Source of the DNA: Acidobacteriota bacterium
GTDB taxonomy: Bacteria > Acidobacteriota > Vicinamibacteria > Vicinamibacterales > CAVVIG01
Assembly (NCBI GenBank): GCA_003222395.1
Contig: QHWB01000071.1
Coordinates: forward strand, 1 to 37,407
Direction of reading: 5' to 3'
DNA length: 37,407 bases
Part shown: in pieces, positions 7,798 through 19,050 of the stretch
Numbering within the stretch: position 1 is the stretch's first letter
How the letters are laid out: each line of letters opens with the position of its first letter
The notes under the pieces: model-generated
Seen by the model: the letters and a program-made list of their open reading frames with translations, nothing else
What the model was told of the DNA's origin: nothing
Database searches by the model: none
Made by a program: the position numbers and the translations under genes

Positions 7798-9161
7798 TGT
7801 CGCTGAATTTTCTCGCAACACGGTTTCAGTGCTCCTGGCCGTGGACGACGCTCGTCATGCTCTGCGACGGCCGCATCGTCTGCGGATGCGCCGATCCGTA
7901 CGGCAAGCGCGTCCTCGGCGACGCGCGAGCGGCGTCGGTTCACGAGATCTGGAGCGGCCCGGCGATCGGCGCGCTTCGATCCGACCTGAACGCCGGCGGA
8001 TCGAAGTTCTGCGGTGATTGCCCGCTCAAATTGCCGCTCAAAAAAGGTGATGTCCCCGTCGTGCGGCCCATCGATGCGGGTCCCCTGCCATCGCGCATGT
8101 ACGTCGAGTGCACCGCCGCCTGCAACATCTCGTGCGCGCAGGCGTGCTGCGCGCCGGAAACCGGCATCACGCGCACGCGCCAGGCCGGAATGCTCGATTT
8201 CGATCTGTTTCGCCGGGTGATCGACGAGGCGGGTCCTTCGCTGGGGCGGGTCGATTTCTTCAACTACGGCGAGGCGTTTCTTCACAAGCGCGCGATCGAG
8301 ATGTGCGAATACATCAAGTCGCGCTTTCCGCACATCTACTTGTACACGAGCACGAACGGTCTCGCGCTGACCGAGGCCGGCGCCCGCCGGCTCGTTCATT
8401 CGGGCATAGACGAGGTGACGTTCTCGATCGACGGCGCCTCGCAAGAGACATACGTGAAGTACCGACAGCGCGGTGACTTCGACAAGGCGATCGCCAACCT
8501 GCGCGCGATGGCCGACGAGAAGCGCGCCGGCAGTCGCGATCTGCCGTTCCTGAACTGGCGGTACATCCTCTTCAAGTGGAACGACGGCGACGAGGACATG
8601 CACCTGGCGCGACGGATCGCCGCCGACATCGGCGTCGATCGGCTGTGCTGGGAGCTGACCGATCACCCCGAGGACAGCTTCTCGAGGCGATTCGTCAGCG
8701 GATCGTCGGACCTGGAATCGATCCGCCGCGAGATCTGGGACGACAACAACCTCGGAAACGCCATCCCTGGCGCGATGCCGAGGGCGCGCATCGACGTACG
8801 GACGCTCGTGCCGGGCCTCCCGCTGATCGCCCGCGCCGGACAGCTGGTTCGCGTGCGGACGCGCGTGCACAACCTCTCGACGCGTGCATATCCCGCGCAG
8901 GCGACCTACGGTCGGCGGCTCGTCAGGCTCGGCGCCCAGTTGTGTGCCGCAGACGGAACGCTTATCGATCGTGATTTCGCGCGGGCATGGCTGCCGTCCG
9001 CGCTCGCGCCCGGTGGAAACGCCGACGTCCCGATCGACGTGCCGGCGCCGAACCAGCCGGGACGCTACACGCTGAAATTCGATCTGGTCAGCGAAGGCAT
9101 CGACTGGTTCGAGCGCTGCGGATCGCCAACGACGACCAAATCACTGTGGGTGCGCGGCTGA
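7797..9161 (+). CDS. Radical SAM protein with N-terminal SPASM-like segment and C-terminal beta-sandwich
   Basis: 454 residues. Residues 1-70 look like a SPASM-type auxiliary-cluster segment placed before the core (CDGRIVCGCADPYGKRVLGD, then HEIWSG and FCGDCPL). The core cysteines are C105, C109, C113, C117 and C118 in ECTAACNISCAQACC. Spacing around the CN motif is CX3CX3C, not the canonical CX3CX2C. Core landmarks include FFNYGEAFLH, YTSTNG and FSIDGASQETYVKYR. From about 345 a beta-rich domain (VHNLSTRAYPAQATYG ... PGRYTLKFDLVSEGIDWF) resembles C-terminal domains of glycan-modifying proteins. Substrate unknown. The GTG start overlaps the upstream stop by one base. Confidence 0.85.
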   Translation: MSLNFLATRFQCSWPWTTLVMLCDGRIVCGCADPYGKRVLGDARAASVHEIWSGPAIGALRSDLNAGGSKFCGDCPLKLPLKKGDVPVVRPIDAGPLPSRMYVECTAACNISCAQACCAPETGITRTRQAGMLDFDLFRRVIDEAGPSLGRVDFFNYGEAFLHKRAIEMCEYIKSRFPHIYLYTSTNGLALTEAGARRLVHSGIDEVTFSIDGASQETYVKYRQRGDFDKAIANLRAMADEKRAGSRDLPFLNWRYILFKWNDGDEDMHLARRIAADIGVDRLCWELTDHPEDSFSRRFVSGSSDLESIRREIWDDNNLGNAIPGAMPRARIDVRTLVPGLPLIARAGQLVRVRTRVHNLSTRAYPAQATYGRRLVRLGAQLCAADGTLIDRDFARAWLPSALAPGGNADVPIDVPAPNQPGRYTLKFDLVSEGIDWFERCGSPTTTKSLWVRG

Positions 9162-9173
9162 TCGATCAGCTCG

Positions 9174-9923
9174 CTACGAAGAATGGGCCCTCGGCCTCGC
9201 CAAGTAGTTCCCTGGAGCGATCGCCGACCACTCGTAGCGCCAGCCGCTGACGAGATCGAAGATTTCCTGAGGGTTGTAATTCCACGGCGCGATCCGCGCC
9301 GGCTCGATCTCGCACATCAGGACGGGCCGATCGCGACGGAACAGCTGCTCGCCGCCCCGAAGCACGTCGCGCTCGCCGCCTTCGACGTCGATCTTCACGA
9401 AATCAACGCGCGGCAGCCTGCCTCGCACCGCGTAGTCGTCGAGGCGGCTCATCGGAACGCGGACGGCGCGCACCGATTCTCCGGGCGGCGGCCTGAGGCT
9501 GTTGCAGCCGGTCTGCCTGCCGTCGACGACGTACAGATCGACTTCGCCCTCGACGGCGCCGAGCGCGATCGGTTCGATCGTCACGTTGTCGATGCGATTG
9601 AGCCGAAGATGCCGCTCGAGCCTCGCGCGCTCCCGCGACGACGGCTCGAACGCGACGACGCGTCCGCATGCGCCGATGAGTTTCGCCGCAGTCATCGTGT
9701 AAAGACCGGCGTGCGCGCCGATGTCCAGCACCGTCATACCCGGCCGCAGCAGATCGAGGAGCAGCGCGCGCTCGGCCTTTTCGAACGTCCCCTCGAACAG
9801 CATGTCGCTCACCGCGTCGCTCTCCGCCATCCACCAGAGGCCGGGCGAGACGCGGAGCGGGAGCGCGGCGTTGGGCAGCAGGCGATTCCAGACGCGGCGA
9901 ATGCGCGGGCGCAGCGCGAGCAC
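9174..9923 (-). CDS. FkbM-family SAM-dependent methyltransferase
   Basis: 249 residues with a GTG start at 9923. The SAM fold is shown by VLDIGAHAGLYT, GRVVAFEPSSR and VDFVKIDVEGGERDVLRGG. FkbM enzymes O-methylate sugars, glycolipids or polyketides. The open frame runs up to 10109, but that extension is translated repeat DNA, so I start after it. It is convergent with the radical SAM gene, 12 bases apart, and downstream of lpxC on the same strand; a role in envelope glycan modification is plausible but unproven. Confidence 0.85.
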   Translation of the reverse strand: MLALRPRIRRVWNRLLPNAALPLRVSPGLWWMAESDAVSDMLFEGTFEKAERALLLDLLRPGMTVLDIGAHAGLYTMTAAKLIGACGRVVAFEPSSRERARLERHLRLNRIDNVTIEPIALGAVEGEVDLYVVDGRQTGCNSLRPPPGESVRAVRVPMSRLDDYAVRGRLPRVDFVKIDVEGGERDVLRGGEQLFRRDRPVLMCEIEPARIAPWNYNPQEIFDLVSGWRYEWSAIAPGNYLARPRAHSS

Positions 9924-9964
9924 GACGCTATCGTACCTGATGCGGCGCGATTCTTGAGGCTGCG

Positions 9965-10067
9965 TCAGAAGTACGAAGTTCGAAGTACGAAGTTCGAAGT
10001 AAACGCCGATTACTTCAGACTTCGTGCTTCGGACTTCGCACTGTACTTCTGACTTCGTACTTCGGGG
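9965..10067. repeat. Imperfect long inverted repeat of GAAGTACGAAGTTC units
   Basis: A left arm at 9965-10001 (units such as GAAGTACGAAGTTC) pairs with a right arm at 10011-10052 around a 9-base loop, and a further CTTCGTACTTCG copy follows to 10067. It fills most of the space between lpxC and the FkbM gene. In transcripts from lpxC it would fold into a long hairpin. It probably belongs to a dispersed repeat family; not searched. Confidence 0.75.
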
Positions 10068-10071
10068 ACGA

Positions 10072-10983
10072 TTAGTTCGCGAGCCGTGGCGCGGCGCTCT
10101 TGACGCCAAGCGCCACCGGAATCGGCGCGCTCACCGCGCTCTCGACGAGCCGCCAGGCGTGGCGCTCTTCGAGAATCTTCGCCGCGAACTCCGTGTGCAG
10201 CGCGTGGCCGGCACGATGCGCGACGAGATGGCCGATGACGGGATAGCCGACGAGGGCGAGGTCGCCGACCGCGTCGAGGATCTTGTGGCGGACGAACTCG
10301 TCCTCGAATCGGAGCGCGTTGTTGAGGATGCCGGTCTCGCCGAGCACAATGGCGTTCTCGAGCGACCCGCCGAGCGCCAGGCCGTTCTGGCGCATCATCT
10401 CCACGTCCTTGAGGAACGTGAACGTCCGCGCCGGCGCGACTTCCTCGACGAACGACTCCTCGGTGATCCGCACGGTTCGCGACTGGTGGCGCAGCAGCGG
10501 ATGGTCGTAGCTGATGCTGTAGGTGACCTTGAAATGATCCGACGGATAGAGCGCGATTCGCTTGTCGCCGCGCGAGATCGCGATCGGGCGGACGATCTTC
10601 AGATACTTCCGCGACGTCTGCAGCCGCTTCACGCCGGCTTCATGAATGAGATAGATGAACGGCGCCGCGCTGCCGTCCATGATCGGCACTTCCGGCGAGT
10701 TGAGCTCGACGAGCACGTTGTCGACGCCGGTGCTGAGGAGCGCCGCGAGCAGATGCTCGACGGTTTCCACCGACACTTCATTGCGCGCCAGCCCGGTCGC
10801 GAGCTGGATGCCGCCGAGATGATTGACGGTCGCCGGAATCTCGTGTCCGCCCAGATCGGTACGGCGGAAGCGAATGCCGAAGTCCGGCGACGCGGGTTTG
10901 AGCGTGAGATTGACCTTGTTGCCGGAATGAAGTCCGATTCCGACGCAGGAAATTTGACGACGAAGCGTACGCTGTGCGTCCAT
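10072..10983 (-). CDS. lpxC: UDP-3-O-acyl-N-acetylglucosamine deacetylase
   Basis: 303 residues from ATG 10983 (MDAQRTLRRQISCVGIGLHS), preceded by a good GAGAGG ribosome site. LpxC is the zinc enzyme of the committed step in lipid A synthesis. Zinc-site and active-site motifs are visible: VETVEHLLAAL, PIMDGSAAPF, ARTFTFLKDVE, LRFEDEFVRHKILDAVGDLALVG, and HRAGHALH. The frame opens upstream to 11031 but that adds non-family residues. Its presence indicates a lipid A-bearing outer membrane. Confidence 0.96.
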   Translation of the reverse strand: MDAQRTLRRQISCVGIGLHSGNKVNLTLKPASPDFGIRFRRTDLGGHEIPATVNHLGGIQLATGLARNEVSVETVEHLLAALLSTGVDNVLVELNSPEVPIMDGSAAPFIYLIHEAGVKRLQTSRKYLKIVRPIAISRGDKRIALYPSDHFKVTYSISYDHPLLRHQSRTVRITEESFVEEVAPARTFTFLKDVEMMRQNGLALGGSLENAIVLGETGILNNALRFEDEFVRHKILDAVGDLALVGYPVIGHLVAHRAGHALHTEFAAKILEERHAWRLVESAVSAPIPVALGVKSAAPRLAN

Positions 10984-11088
10984 TAGCCTCTCAGGCGATG
11001 GGGGCAACGCACAGCGGAGCTCAGCAAACACGATGCCCGACAGGTCGACACCGCGACGGTCGTGGCAACGTGTTGATTTGATTCTGAC

Positions 11089-14022
<2,934 letters not shown>

Positions 14023-14142
14023 ACTGTTGAGAATCCGCTGGGGACGGAAACTCTTCATCGTAACACGGAACGCGCCATGACCCGATAGCACAAGTCTTTC
14101 CCGCCTTCTCCCCCGCTCGCGGATGAATCGAGCGAGCGCGTC

Positions 14143-14169
14143 TGTAACCTTTCGGCCGGCTGAAACGTG
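14143..14169 (+). promoter_or_regulatory. Candidate ECF-type promoter ahead of the oxidoreductase/sigma operon
   Basis: TGTAACC (14143-14149), a 16-base spacer, and CGTG (14166-14169). This resembles the TGTCACA ... CGTC promoter reported for ECF41 sigma factors, and the second gene of the operon is ECF41-like, so autoregulation is possible. The predicted start of transcription would be almost at the ATG (14178), leaving the GGAGG site outside the transcript; this weakens the call. Confidence 0.3.
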
Positions 14170-14177
14170 ATGGAGGC

Positions 14178-15494
14178 ATGACCTCCACAACACACGCACC
14201 AATCGTCATCGTTGGCGGCGGATTGTCGGGACTCGTCGCCGCGAACCACATCGTCCGGCGCGGGCTGCCGGTCGCCGTCCTGGAAAAGGCATCCGCGGTC
14301 GGCGGCCGCGCCATCACGCGCGAGAAACATGGGTTTCTCTTCAATCTCGGTCCGCACGCGCTGTACCGCGCGGGAACGTTGCAGCAGACGCTGTGCGACT
14401 TCGGAATCGCCGTCCGCGGCGGCGTGCCGACCGGGGCCGGAGGCTATGCGCTGTATCGCGGACGGCGGCACACGCTGCCGACCGGACTCGCATCGCTGAT
14501 GACGACCGGCCTGCTCGACATCGCCGAAAAGATCGAGCTCGCCCGCGTCCAGACGGCGCTTCCCGCCATCGACGCGGCCGCCGCGGATCGCGAGACTCTT
14601 TCGTCGTGGCTCGACGCGCATGTACGCCATGAACGTGTGCGCGATCTGCTGCGAACGATCGTTCGCGTGACGACGTTCACGAACGATCCGGAGCGCCAGA
14701 GCGCCGGCGCGGCGCTCGCGCAGTTGCAGCTCGGTCTGAAAGGTGTGCTCTATCTGGACGGCGGCTGGCAGACGATCGTCGAAGGGCTTCGCCGCACCGC
14801 GCTCGCCGCCGGCGCGCGCATCGTCACGACGTCGCCGGCCGTAGGTCTCGAAAGACATGACGCACGCGAGGTGACGGCAGTACGCCTCGCCGACGGGACC
14901 GCCGTGCGCGCGTGCGCGGTCGTCATCGCCGCGGGACCCGACGACGTCGATGCGATCAGCGGACAGACGGGATTCGCGTCAACGCTTCCCTCGCCTGTGC
15001 GAATCGCCACCCTCGACGTCGCACTGCGGTCGCTGCCGAGGCCGAAGCAGACGGTCGCGTTCGGGATCGACACGCCGCTGTATTTTTCGGTCCACTCGGC
15101 GCTCGCGCGTCTGGCGCCGCAGGCCGGCGCGCTGATCCACGTCTCGAAATATCTGCGGCCGGACGAGAACGCCGGCCGCGAGGTCGAGCAGGAGCTCGAG
15201 CGCCTGATGGACGACATGCAGCCGGGATGGCGCGATCGCGTGGAAGCGCGCCACTATCTGCCGAGCCTGATGGTGACGCACGCCGAAGTCACCGCCGCGT
15301 CGGGCGGGCTCGGCGGCCGTCCTGCGCCGCGGCTCGCGCCATTCGACAACCTGTTCGTCGCTGGCGACTGGGTCGGACCGCGCGGGCAGCTGTCGGACGC
15401 GGCAGCGGCAAGCGCGGCAGATGCGGCGCGGCTCGCGACCGAAGCGGCAGGCCATGCGGCGCAGCGCTCTGGCGCGGCGATCCAAATCGCATGA
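14178..15494 (+). CDS. FAD-dependent amine-oxidase/phytoene-desaturase-like oxidoreductase
   Basis: 438 residues. The dinucleotide-binding motif is at the N-terminus ([17 protein letters not shown] ... VAVLEK), followed by VGGRAITRE, typical of the phytoene desaturase/amine oxidase superfamily. The C-terminal FAD motif is [19 protein letters not shown]. Substrate unknown. A GGAGG site precedes the ATG. Its stop overlaps the following ECF41-like sigma gene by four bases (ATGA). ECF41 sigma genes are typically next to oxidoreductase, epimerase or decarboxylase genes, which fits this pairing. Confidence 0.88.
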   Translation: MTSTTHAPIVIVGGGLSGLVAANHIVRRGLPVAVLEKASAVGGRAITREKHGFLFNLGPHALYRAGTLQQTLCDFGIAVRGGVPTGAGGYALYRGRRHTLPTGLASLMTTGLLDIAEKIELARVQTALPAIDAAAADRETLSSWLDAHVRHERVRDLLRTIVRVTTFTNDPERQSAGAALAQLQLGLKGVLYLDGGWQTIVEGLRRTALAAGARIVTTSPAVGLERHDAREVTAVRLADGTAVRACAVVIAAGPDDVDAISGQTGFASTLPSPVRIATLDVALRSLPRPKQTVAFGIDTPLYFSVHSALARLAPQAGALIHVSKYLRPDENAGREVEQELERLMDDMQPGWRDRVEARHYLPSLMVTHAEVTAASGGLGGRPAPRLAPFDNLFVAGDWVGPRGQLSDAAAASAADAARLATEAAGHAAQRSGAAIQIA

Positions 15495-16435
15495 GCAGCA
15501 TCGAGCAGCTGTTTGCGGATCACCGGAAATTCCTGTGGAGCCTTTCATACAGGATGACCGGGAGCGCGGCCGACGCGGACGACGTCGTGCAGGACACGTT
15601 CGTCCGCGCGATGGAGCATCCGCCGCGGCGCATGGAGGATCCACTGCGCCCGTGGCTCGTCAAGGTCGCCCTCAATCTCTCCCGCGACGTGCTCCGCCGC
15701 CGCAAGCGGCGTGAGTACGTCGGCCCGTGGCTGCCGTCGCCCATCGAGACGACCGACGAACCGCCGTCGCACGAGCCGGCGATCGACGGCATGCGAGCGC
15801 TCGAAGGGCGATACGACCTGCTCGAAAGCGTCTCGTTCGCCTTCCTGCTCGCGCTCGAGCGGCTTACGCCAAGGCAGCGCGCCGTTCTGCTGCTGCGCGG
15901 CGTGTTCGACTACTCGGTGAAGGAGACCGCCGACGCGCTCGATCTCTCGGAGGCCAGCGTCAAGACCACGCATCATCGCGCGCGGGCGGTGATGGCCGCG
16001 TACGACGGCAGCCGTCAGAGGCCGACGGCGGCGCTGCAGCAGGCGACGCACGCCGCGCTGCTGGCGTTCATGCAGCGCCTCGAGGCGCGCGATGTCGCCG
16101 GCATCGAAGCGCTGCTCGCGGAGGACGTGAAGACGACCACCGATGGTGGAGGCGATTATCAGGCGGCGTTGCGCACGATCGTGGGCCGCGCCAAGGTGAT
16201 CCGGTTCTATGTCGCCGTCGCCCTCCCGTCGGCCGAAGTCGAGGGCGACTTCGTGATGCTCAACGGCCTGCCGTCAGTGGCTGCCCGCGTGCCCGGCGCG
16301 ACGGGACGCGCCGCGCCGCGGTTCGCGATGACGCTCGAGCTCGATCGTGAAGGAAAGATCTCGCACATCTACGTCGTGTCGGCGAACCGCAAGCTGACCG
16401 CACTTCCTCACCGTACGCCCGGCACGATCCGGTAG
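15491..16435 (+). CDS. ECF41-like sigma factor with fused SnoaL-like C-terminal domain
   Basis: 314 residues. Sigma region 2 (SLSYRMTGSAADADDVVQDT) and region 4 (LTPRQRAVLLLRGVFDYSVKETADALDLSEASVK) are followed by a SnoaL-like domain from about 185. Two hallmarks of the ECF41 group are visible: a WLP motif between regions 2 and 4 (residues 80-82) and DGGG (218-221). The C-terminal NPDKL-like motif is altered to ANRKL. In characterised members the fused domain controls sigma activity without a separate anti-sigma factor. It overlaps the oxidoreductase by four bases and is convergent with the CoA-racemase gene. Confidence 0.92.
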   Translation: MSSIEQLFADHRKFLWSLSYRMTGSAADADDVVQDTFVRAMEHPPRRMEDPLRPWLVKVALNLSRDVLRRRKRREYVGPWLPSPIETTDEPPSHEPAIDGMRALEGRYDLLESVSFAFLLALERLTPRQRAVLLLRGVFDYSVKETADALDLSEASVKTTHHRARAVMAAYDGSRQRPTAALQQATHAALLAFMQRLEARDVAGIEALLAEDVKTTTDGGGDYQAALRTIVGRAKVIRFYVAVALPSAEVEGDFVMLNGLPSVAARVPGATGRAAPRFAMTLELDREGKISHIYVVSANRKLTALPHRTPGTIR

Positions 16436-16465
16436 CGCAACGCGATCCCGGCGCGCAGGCGCATC

Positions 16466-17488
16466 TCAGATAACCTGCCGCAGCCGCAGCCGCTCGCGCT
16501 CGCCCTGGCTGATTCCCGCCGCCGCGAGCACATCGTCGGTGTGCGCGCCGAGGACCGGCGCGATGCCGCGCGCCTCGATCGTCACGTCTTCAGGCGCCAG
16601 CACCGGCGTCAGGCAGACGTCGGCGTCGCCGAAGAGCGCGAGCCACTCGCGCTCGGTGTGGCTGCGCATGATGGCGCGCACCTCGTCCATCACGCGCATG
16701 CGTTCACGTCCCTCGGCGTGCTGCAGCGCGATGAGGTCGCTTCGGCCCAGCCTCTCGCAGAAGCGTATCCAGAACTTCGCCTCGAGCGCGCCGAGCGCGA
16801 GCCATTTGTTGTCGGCGGTTTCGTAGATCGTGTAGCAGGCCTCTTCCAGATCACCGGTCGTCGGAAACATCGACCAATCGAGCGCGGCGCGCGCGATCGG
16901 CACGTCGACCGAGCTGCCTTCGCCGGTCCGCTCGCGCCGCAGCAGCGCCGCGAGGATGCCGATGGCCGCGTGCATCGCCGCGCCGATGTCGCCGACGAGC
17001 GGACCCGGCGGCGCCGGAGCGCGCAGAAGTCCAGCGAGCGCCTGGTAGTTGATGTCGTGAGCCGCGCGCTCCGCGTCGGGCCCGCTGCGGCCGAACCCGT
17101 TGATCGACGCGCACACCAGCCGCGGGTGGCGCATGCGAATGCTGTCCGGATCGACGCCGAGCCGCCGCGCCGTCGACGGACGAAAGCTGTCGACGATCAC
17201 GTCGCTCCGCGCGGCGAGCGCATCGAGCACGGGCGCGGCGTCGGGCGATCGCAGATCGAGCGTGACGCTCTTCTTGTTTCGATTGAGCATGTCGAAATAC
17301 GAACCGGCCGCGAGACTTCGCATCCCGTCGCCGCCGCGCGGGTCCTCGATCTTGATCACGTCGGCGCCAAGATCGGCGAGCAGCAGCGTCGCGTACGCGC
17401 CGGGGAGCAACCGCGTGAGATCGAGAATCGTGACTCCGTCTAGGGGCGGAGCTTGCTCCGCCCTGTGCGGCGTGGCAGGGTCGACCAA
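16466..17488 (-). CDS. CaiB/BaiF (family III) protein, alpha-methylacyl-CoA racemase-like
   Basis: 340 residues. The N-terminal family motif DGVTILDLTRLLPGAYAT is followed by DLGADVIKIEDP, NRNKKSVTLDL and NGFGRSGP. AHDINYQALAGLL, GDIGAAMHAAIG and ALGALEAKFW match the His-Asp, Asp and Glu positions of alpha-methylacyl-CoA racemase better than formyl-CoA transferase. It would epimerise branched acyl-CoA or move CoA between acids. The only start before the first beta strand is a TTG at 17488 inside a palindromic repeat, so residues 1-16 (including RAEQAPPL) are repeat-encoded. An in-frame TAG lies four codons upstream. Confidence 0.87.
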   Translation of the reverse strand: MVDPATPHRAEQAPPLDGVTILDLTRLLPGAYATLLLADLGADVIKIEDPRGGDGMRSLAAGSYFDMLNRNKKSVTLDLRSPDAAPVLDALAARSDVIVDSFRPSTARRLGVDPDSIRMRHPRLVCASINGFGRSGPDAERAAHDINYQALAGLLRAPAPPGPLVGDIGAAMHAAIGILAALLRRERTGEGSSVDVPIARAALDWSMFPTTGDLEEACYTIYETADNKWLALGALEAKFWIRFCERLGRSDLIALQHAEGRERMRVMDEVRAIMRSHTEREWLALFGDADVCLTPVLAPEDVTIEARGIAPVLGAHTDDVLAAAGISQGERERLRLRQVI

Positions 17489-17500
17489 GGTCGACCCCTA
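17441..17500. repeat. 60-bp composite palindromic element carrying a stop and a start codon
   Basis: Terminal TAGGGG (17441-17446) and CCCCTA (17495-17500) are inverted. Inside are two perfect hairpins: GGGCGGAGC-TT-GCTCCGCCC (17444-17463) and GGGTCGACC-AA-GGTCGACCC (17478-17497). On the minus strand its first three bases are the TAG stop of the permease gene, and the TTG at 17488-17486 is the start of the CoA-racemase gene. The GGGCGGAGC hairpin recurs at 27299-27318. Confidence 0.85.
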
Positions 17501-19000
17501 CGTCGTACGGGCCGGCGCGCCCGAGTGAAGACGGCTGTGCGTGTAGCCGTACGTGAAGTACAGCACCAGGCCGATGACGAGCCACCAGCCGAAGCGGCGC
17601 CACGCTGCTTCGGGCAGGCCAAGCATGATGTAGATGCAGCCGAGCGCCGACAGAATGCAGACGCCCCAGACGAGCGGCACCTTGAACGGTCGCGGACGGT
17701 TCGGCTCCTTGTAGCGCAGGACGAGGACGCCGACGCTCACCAGCATGAACGCGAACAGCGTCCCGATGTTCGTCAGGTCGTAGGTTTCGGCCGCGTCGCC
17801 GATTACGGCCCACAGCGCCACGAACACGCCGGTGATGATCGTCGTCGTCGACGGAATCTTCGTCCGCGGGTGAACCGTTGCCGCCCAGGCCGGCAGCAGT
17901 CCGTCACGTCCCATCGCGAAGAAGATGCGCGGCTGCCCGTACTGAAACACGAGCAGCACGGCCGACATCGACACCGCCGCGCCGAGCGCGACGAACCAGC
18001 CGACGGTCCGGAACCCTGCGAGCTCGAGGGCGCGCGCGAGCGGGTCGGCAACTGCCAGCTCTTTGTACGGCACCATGCCGGTGAGCACGGCGCCGACGAT
18101 CACATAGATCGATGTGCAGATGGCGAGCCCGCCCAGGATGCCGATCGGTAGATTTCGCTGCGGATTGATCGTTTCCTCTGCGGCCGTCGAGATCGCGTCG
18201 AAGCCGATATAGGCGAAGAACACGATCGCCGCGCCCTGGTGAATGCCTCTGAACCCGTTGGGCGCGAACGGCCGGTAGTTCGCGCTGTTGAGGTGCGTCG
18301 CGCCGACCGCGATGAAGATCGACAGCGCGATCAGCTTGATGACCACCATGACGTTGTTCGCCGTCGCGCTCTCGCGCGCGCCGCGCAGCAGCAGCCATGT
18401 GATGACCAGCACGATCGCGAATGCGGGCAGGTGCAGGAGGATCGGAATGCCGGCGACGCGCGGCGCCGTGCTCAACAACCCGTGGATCTGCGGATCGGCG
18501 CTGAGGAGCGCCGTCCGATAGCCGGTCGTCGTCCACGCCGGCAGCTGGACGCCGAAGCCGCGCACCAGCGTGTTGAAGTAGTCGCCCCACGAAATGGCCA
18601 CGGCGACGTTGCCCACCGCGTACTCGAGGATGAGATCCCAGCCGATGATCCACGCGACGAGCTCCCCGAGCGTCGCGTACGAATAGGCGTACGCGCTGCC
18701 CGCCTGCGGAATCATCGCGGCGAGCTCCGCGTAACACAGCCCGGCGAGCGCGCACGCGCCGCCGAGCAGAAGGAACGAGAACACGAGCGCCGGGCCGGCG
18801 CCCGACCGAACGACCTCGCCGTTGGGACCGATCTGTCCCGCCGCCGCCGTGCCGATCGCGCCGAAGATGCCGGCGCCAATCACTGCGCCTATCGCGAGCA
18901 TGATCAGATCGCCTGCGCCGAGCGATCGTTTCAGGCTGTGAAGGCCGTGCGTTTCCTCGACGAGCTCCGCGATCGGCTTGCGCTGGAAGAGTTGCGACAT
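17498..19000 (-). CDS. APC-family amino-acid permease (cationic-amino-acid type)
   Basis: 500 residues from ATG 19000. About 12 or more hydrophobic segments are visible. The first carries the substrate-site motif AIGAVIGAGIFGAIG, and the third and following regions carry AGLCYAELAAMIPQAGSAYAYSYATLGELVAW. FFAYIGFDAISTAAEE and the late PRPFKVPLVWG are typical of the CAT subfamily of the amino acid-polyamine-organocation family. The substrate cannot be assigned. The stop codon is the edge of a palindromic repeat. Earlier in-frame sequence up to 19510 is antisense to the NHL gene and is not used. Confidence 0.93.
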   Translation of the reverse strand: MSQLFQRKPIAELVEETHGLHSLKRSLGAGDLIMLAIGAVIGAGIFGAIGTAAAGQIGPNGEVVRSGAGPALVFSFLLLGGACALAGLCYAELAAMIPQAGSAYAYSYATLGELVAWIIGWDLILEYAVGNVAVAISWGDYFNTLVRGFGVQLPAWTTTGYRTALLSADPQIHGLLSTAPRVAGIPILLHLPAFAIVLVITWLLLRGARESATANNVMVVIKLIALSIFIAVGATHLNSANYRPFAPNGFRGIHQGAAIVFFAYIGFDAISTAAEETINPQRNLPIGILGGLAICTSIYVIVGAVLTGMVPYKELAVADPLARALELAGFRTVGWFVALGAAVSMSAVLLVFQYGQPRIFFAMGRDGLLPAWAATVHPRTKIPSTTTIITGVFVALWAVIGDAAETYDLTNIGTLFAFMLVSVGVLVLRYKEPNRPRPFKVPLVWGVCILSALGCIYIMLGLPEAAWRRFGWWLVIGLVLYFTYGYTHSRLHSGAPARTT

Positions 19001-19019
19001 GTGGCGCGATTGTATCTCG

Positions 19020-19044
19020 CTGGTTGCTGGTTGCTGGTTGCTGG
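19020..19044. repeat. Tandem 7-mer (CTGGTTG) array
   Basis: CTGGTTG is repeated three times and followed by CTGG, with no mismatch. It fills half of the 50-base gap between the NHL-protein stop and the permease start on the minus strand. It may affect spacing or expression of the permease and could vary in copy number. Confidence 0.8.
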
Positions 19045-19050
19045 ACCGGA

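Noticed and set aside
10072-11031. Upstream lpxC start at 11031
   Set aside because: The added 16 residues are not LpxC-like, while ATG 10983 has a good ribosome site and gives the family N-terminus.
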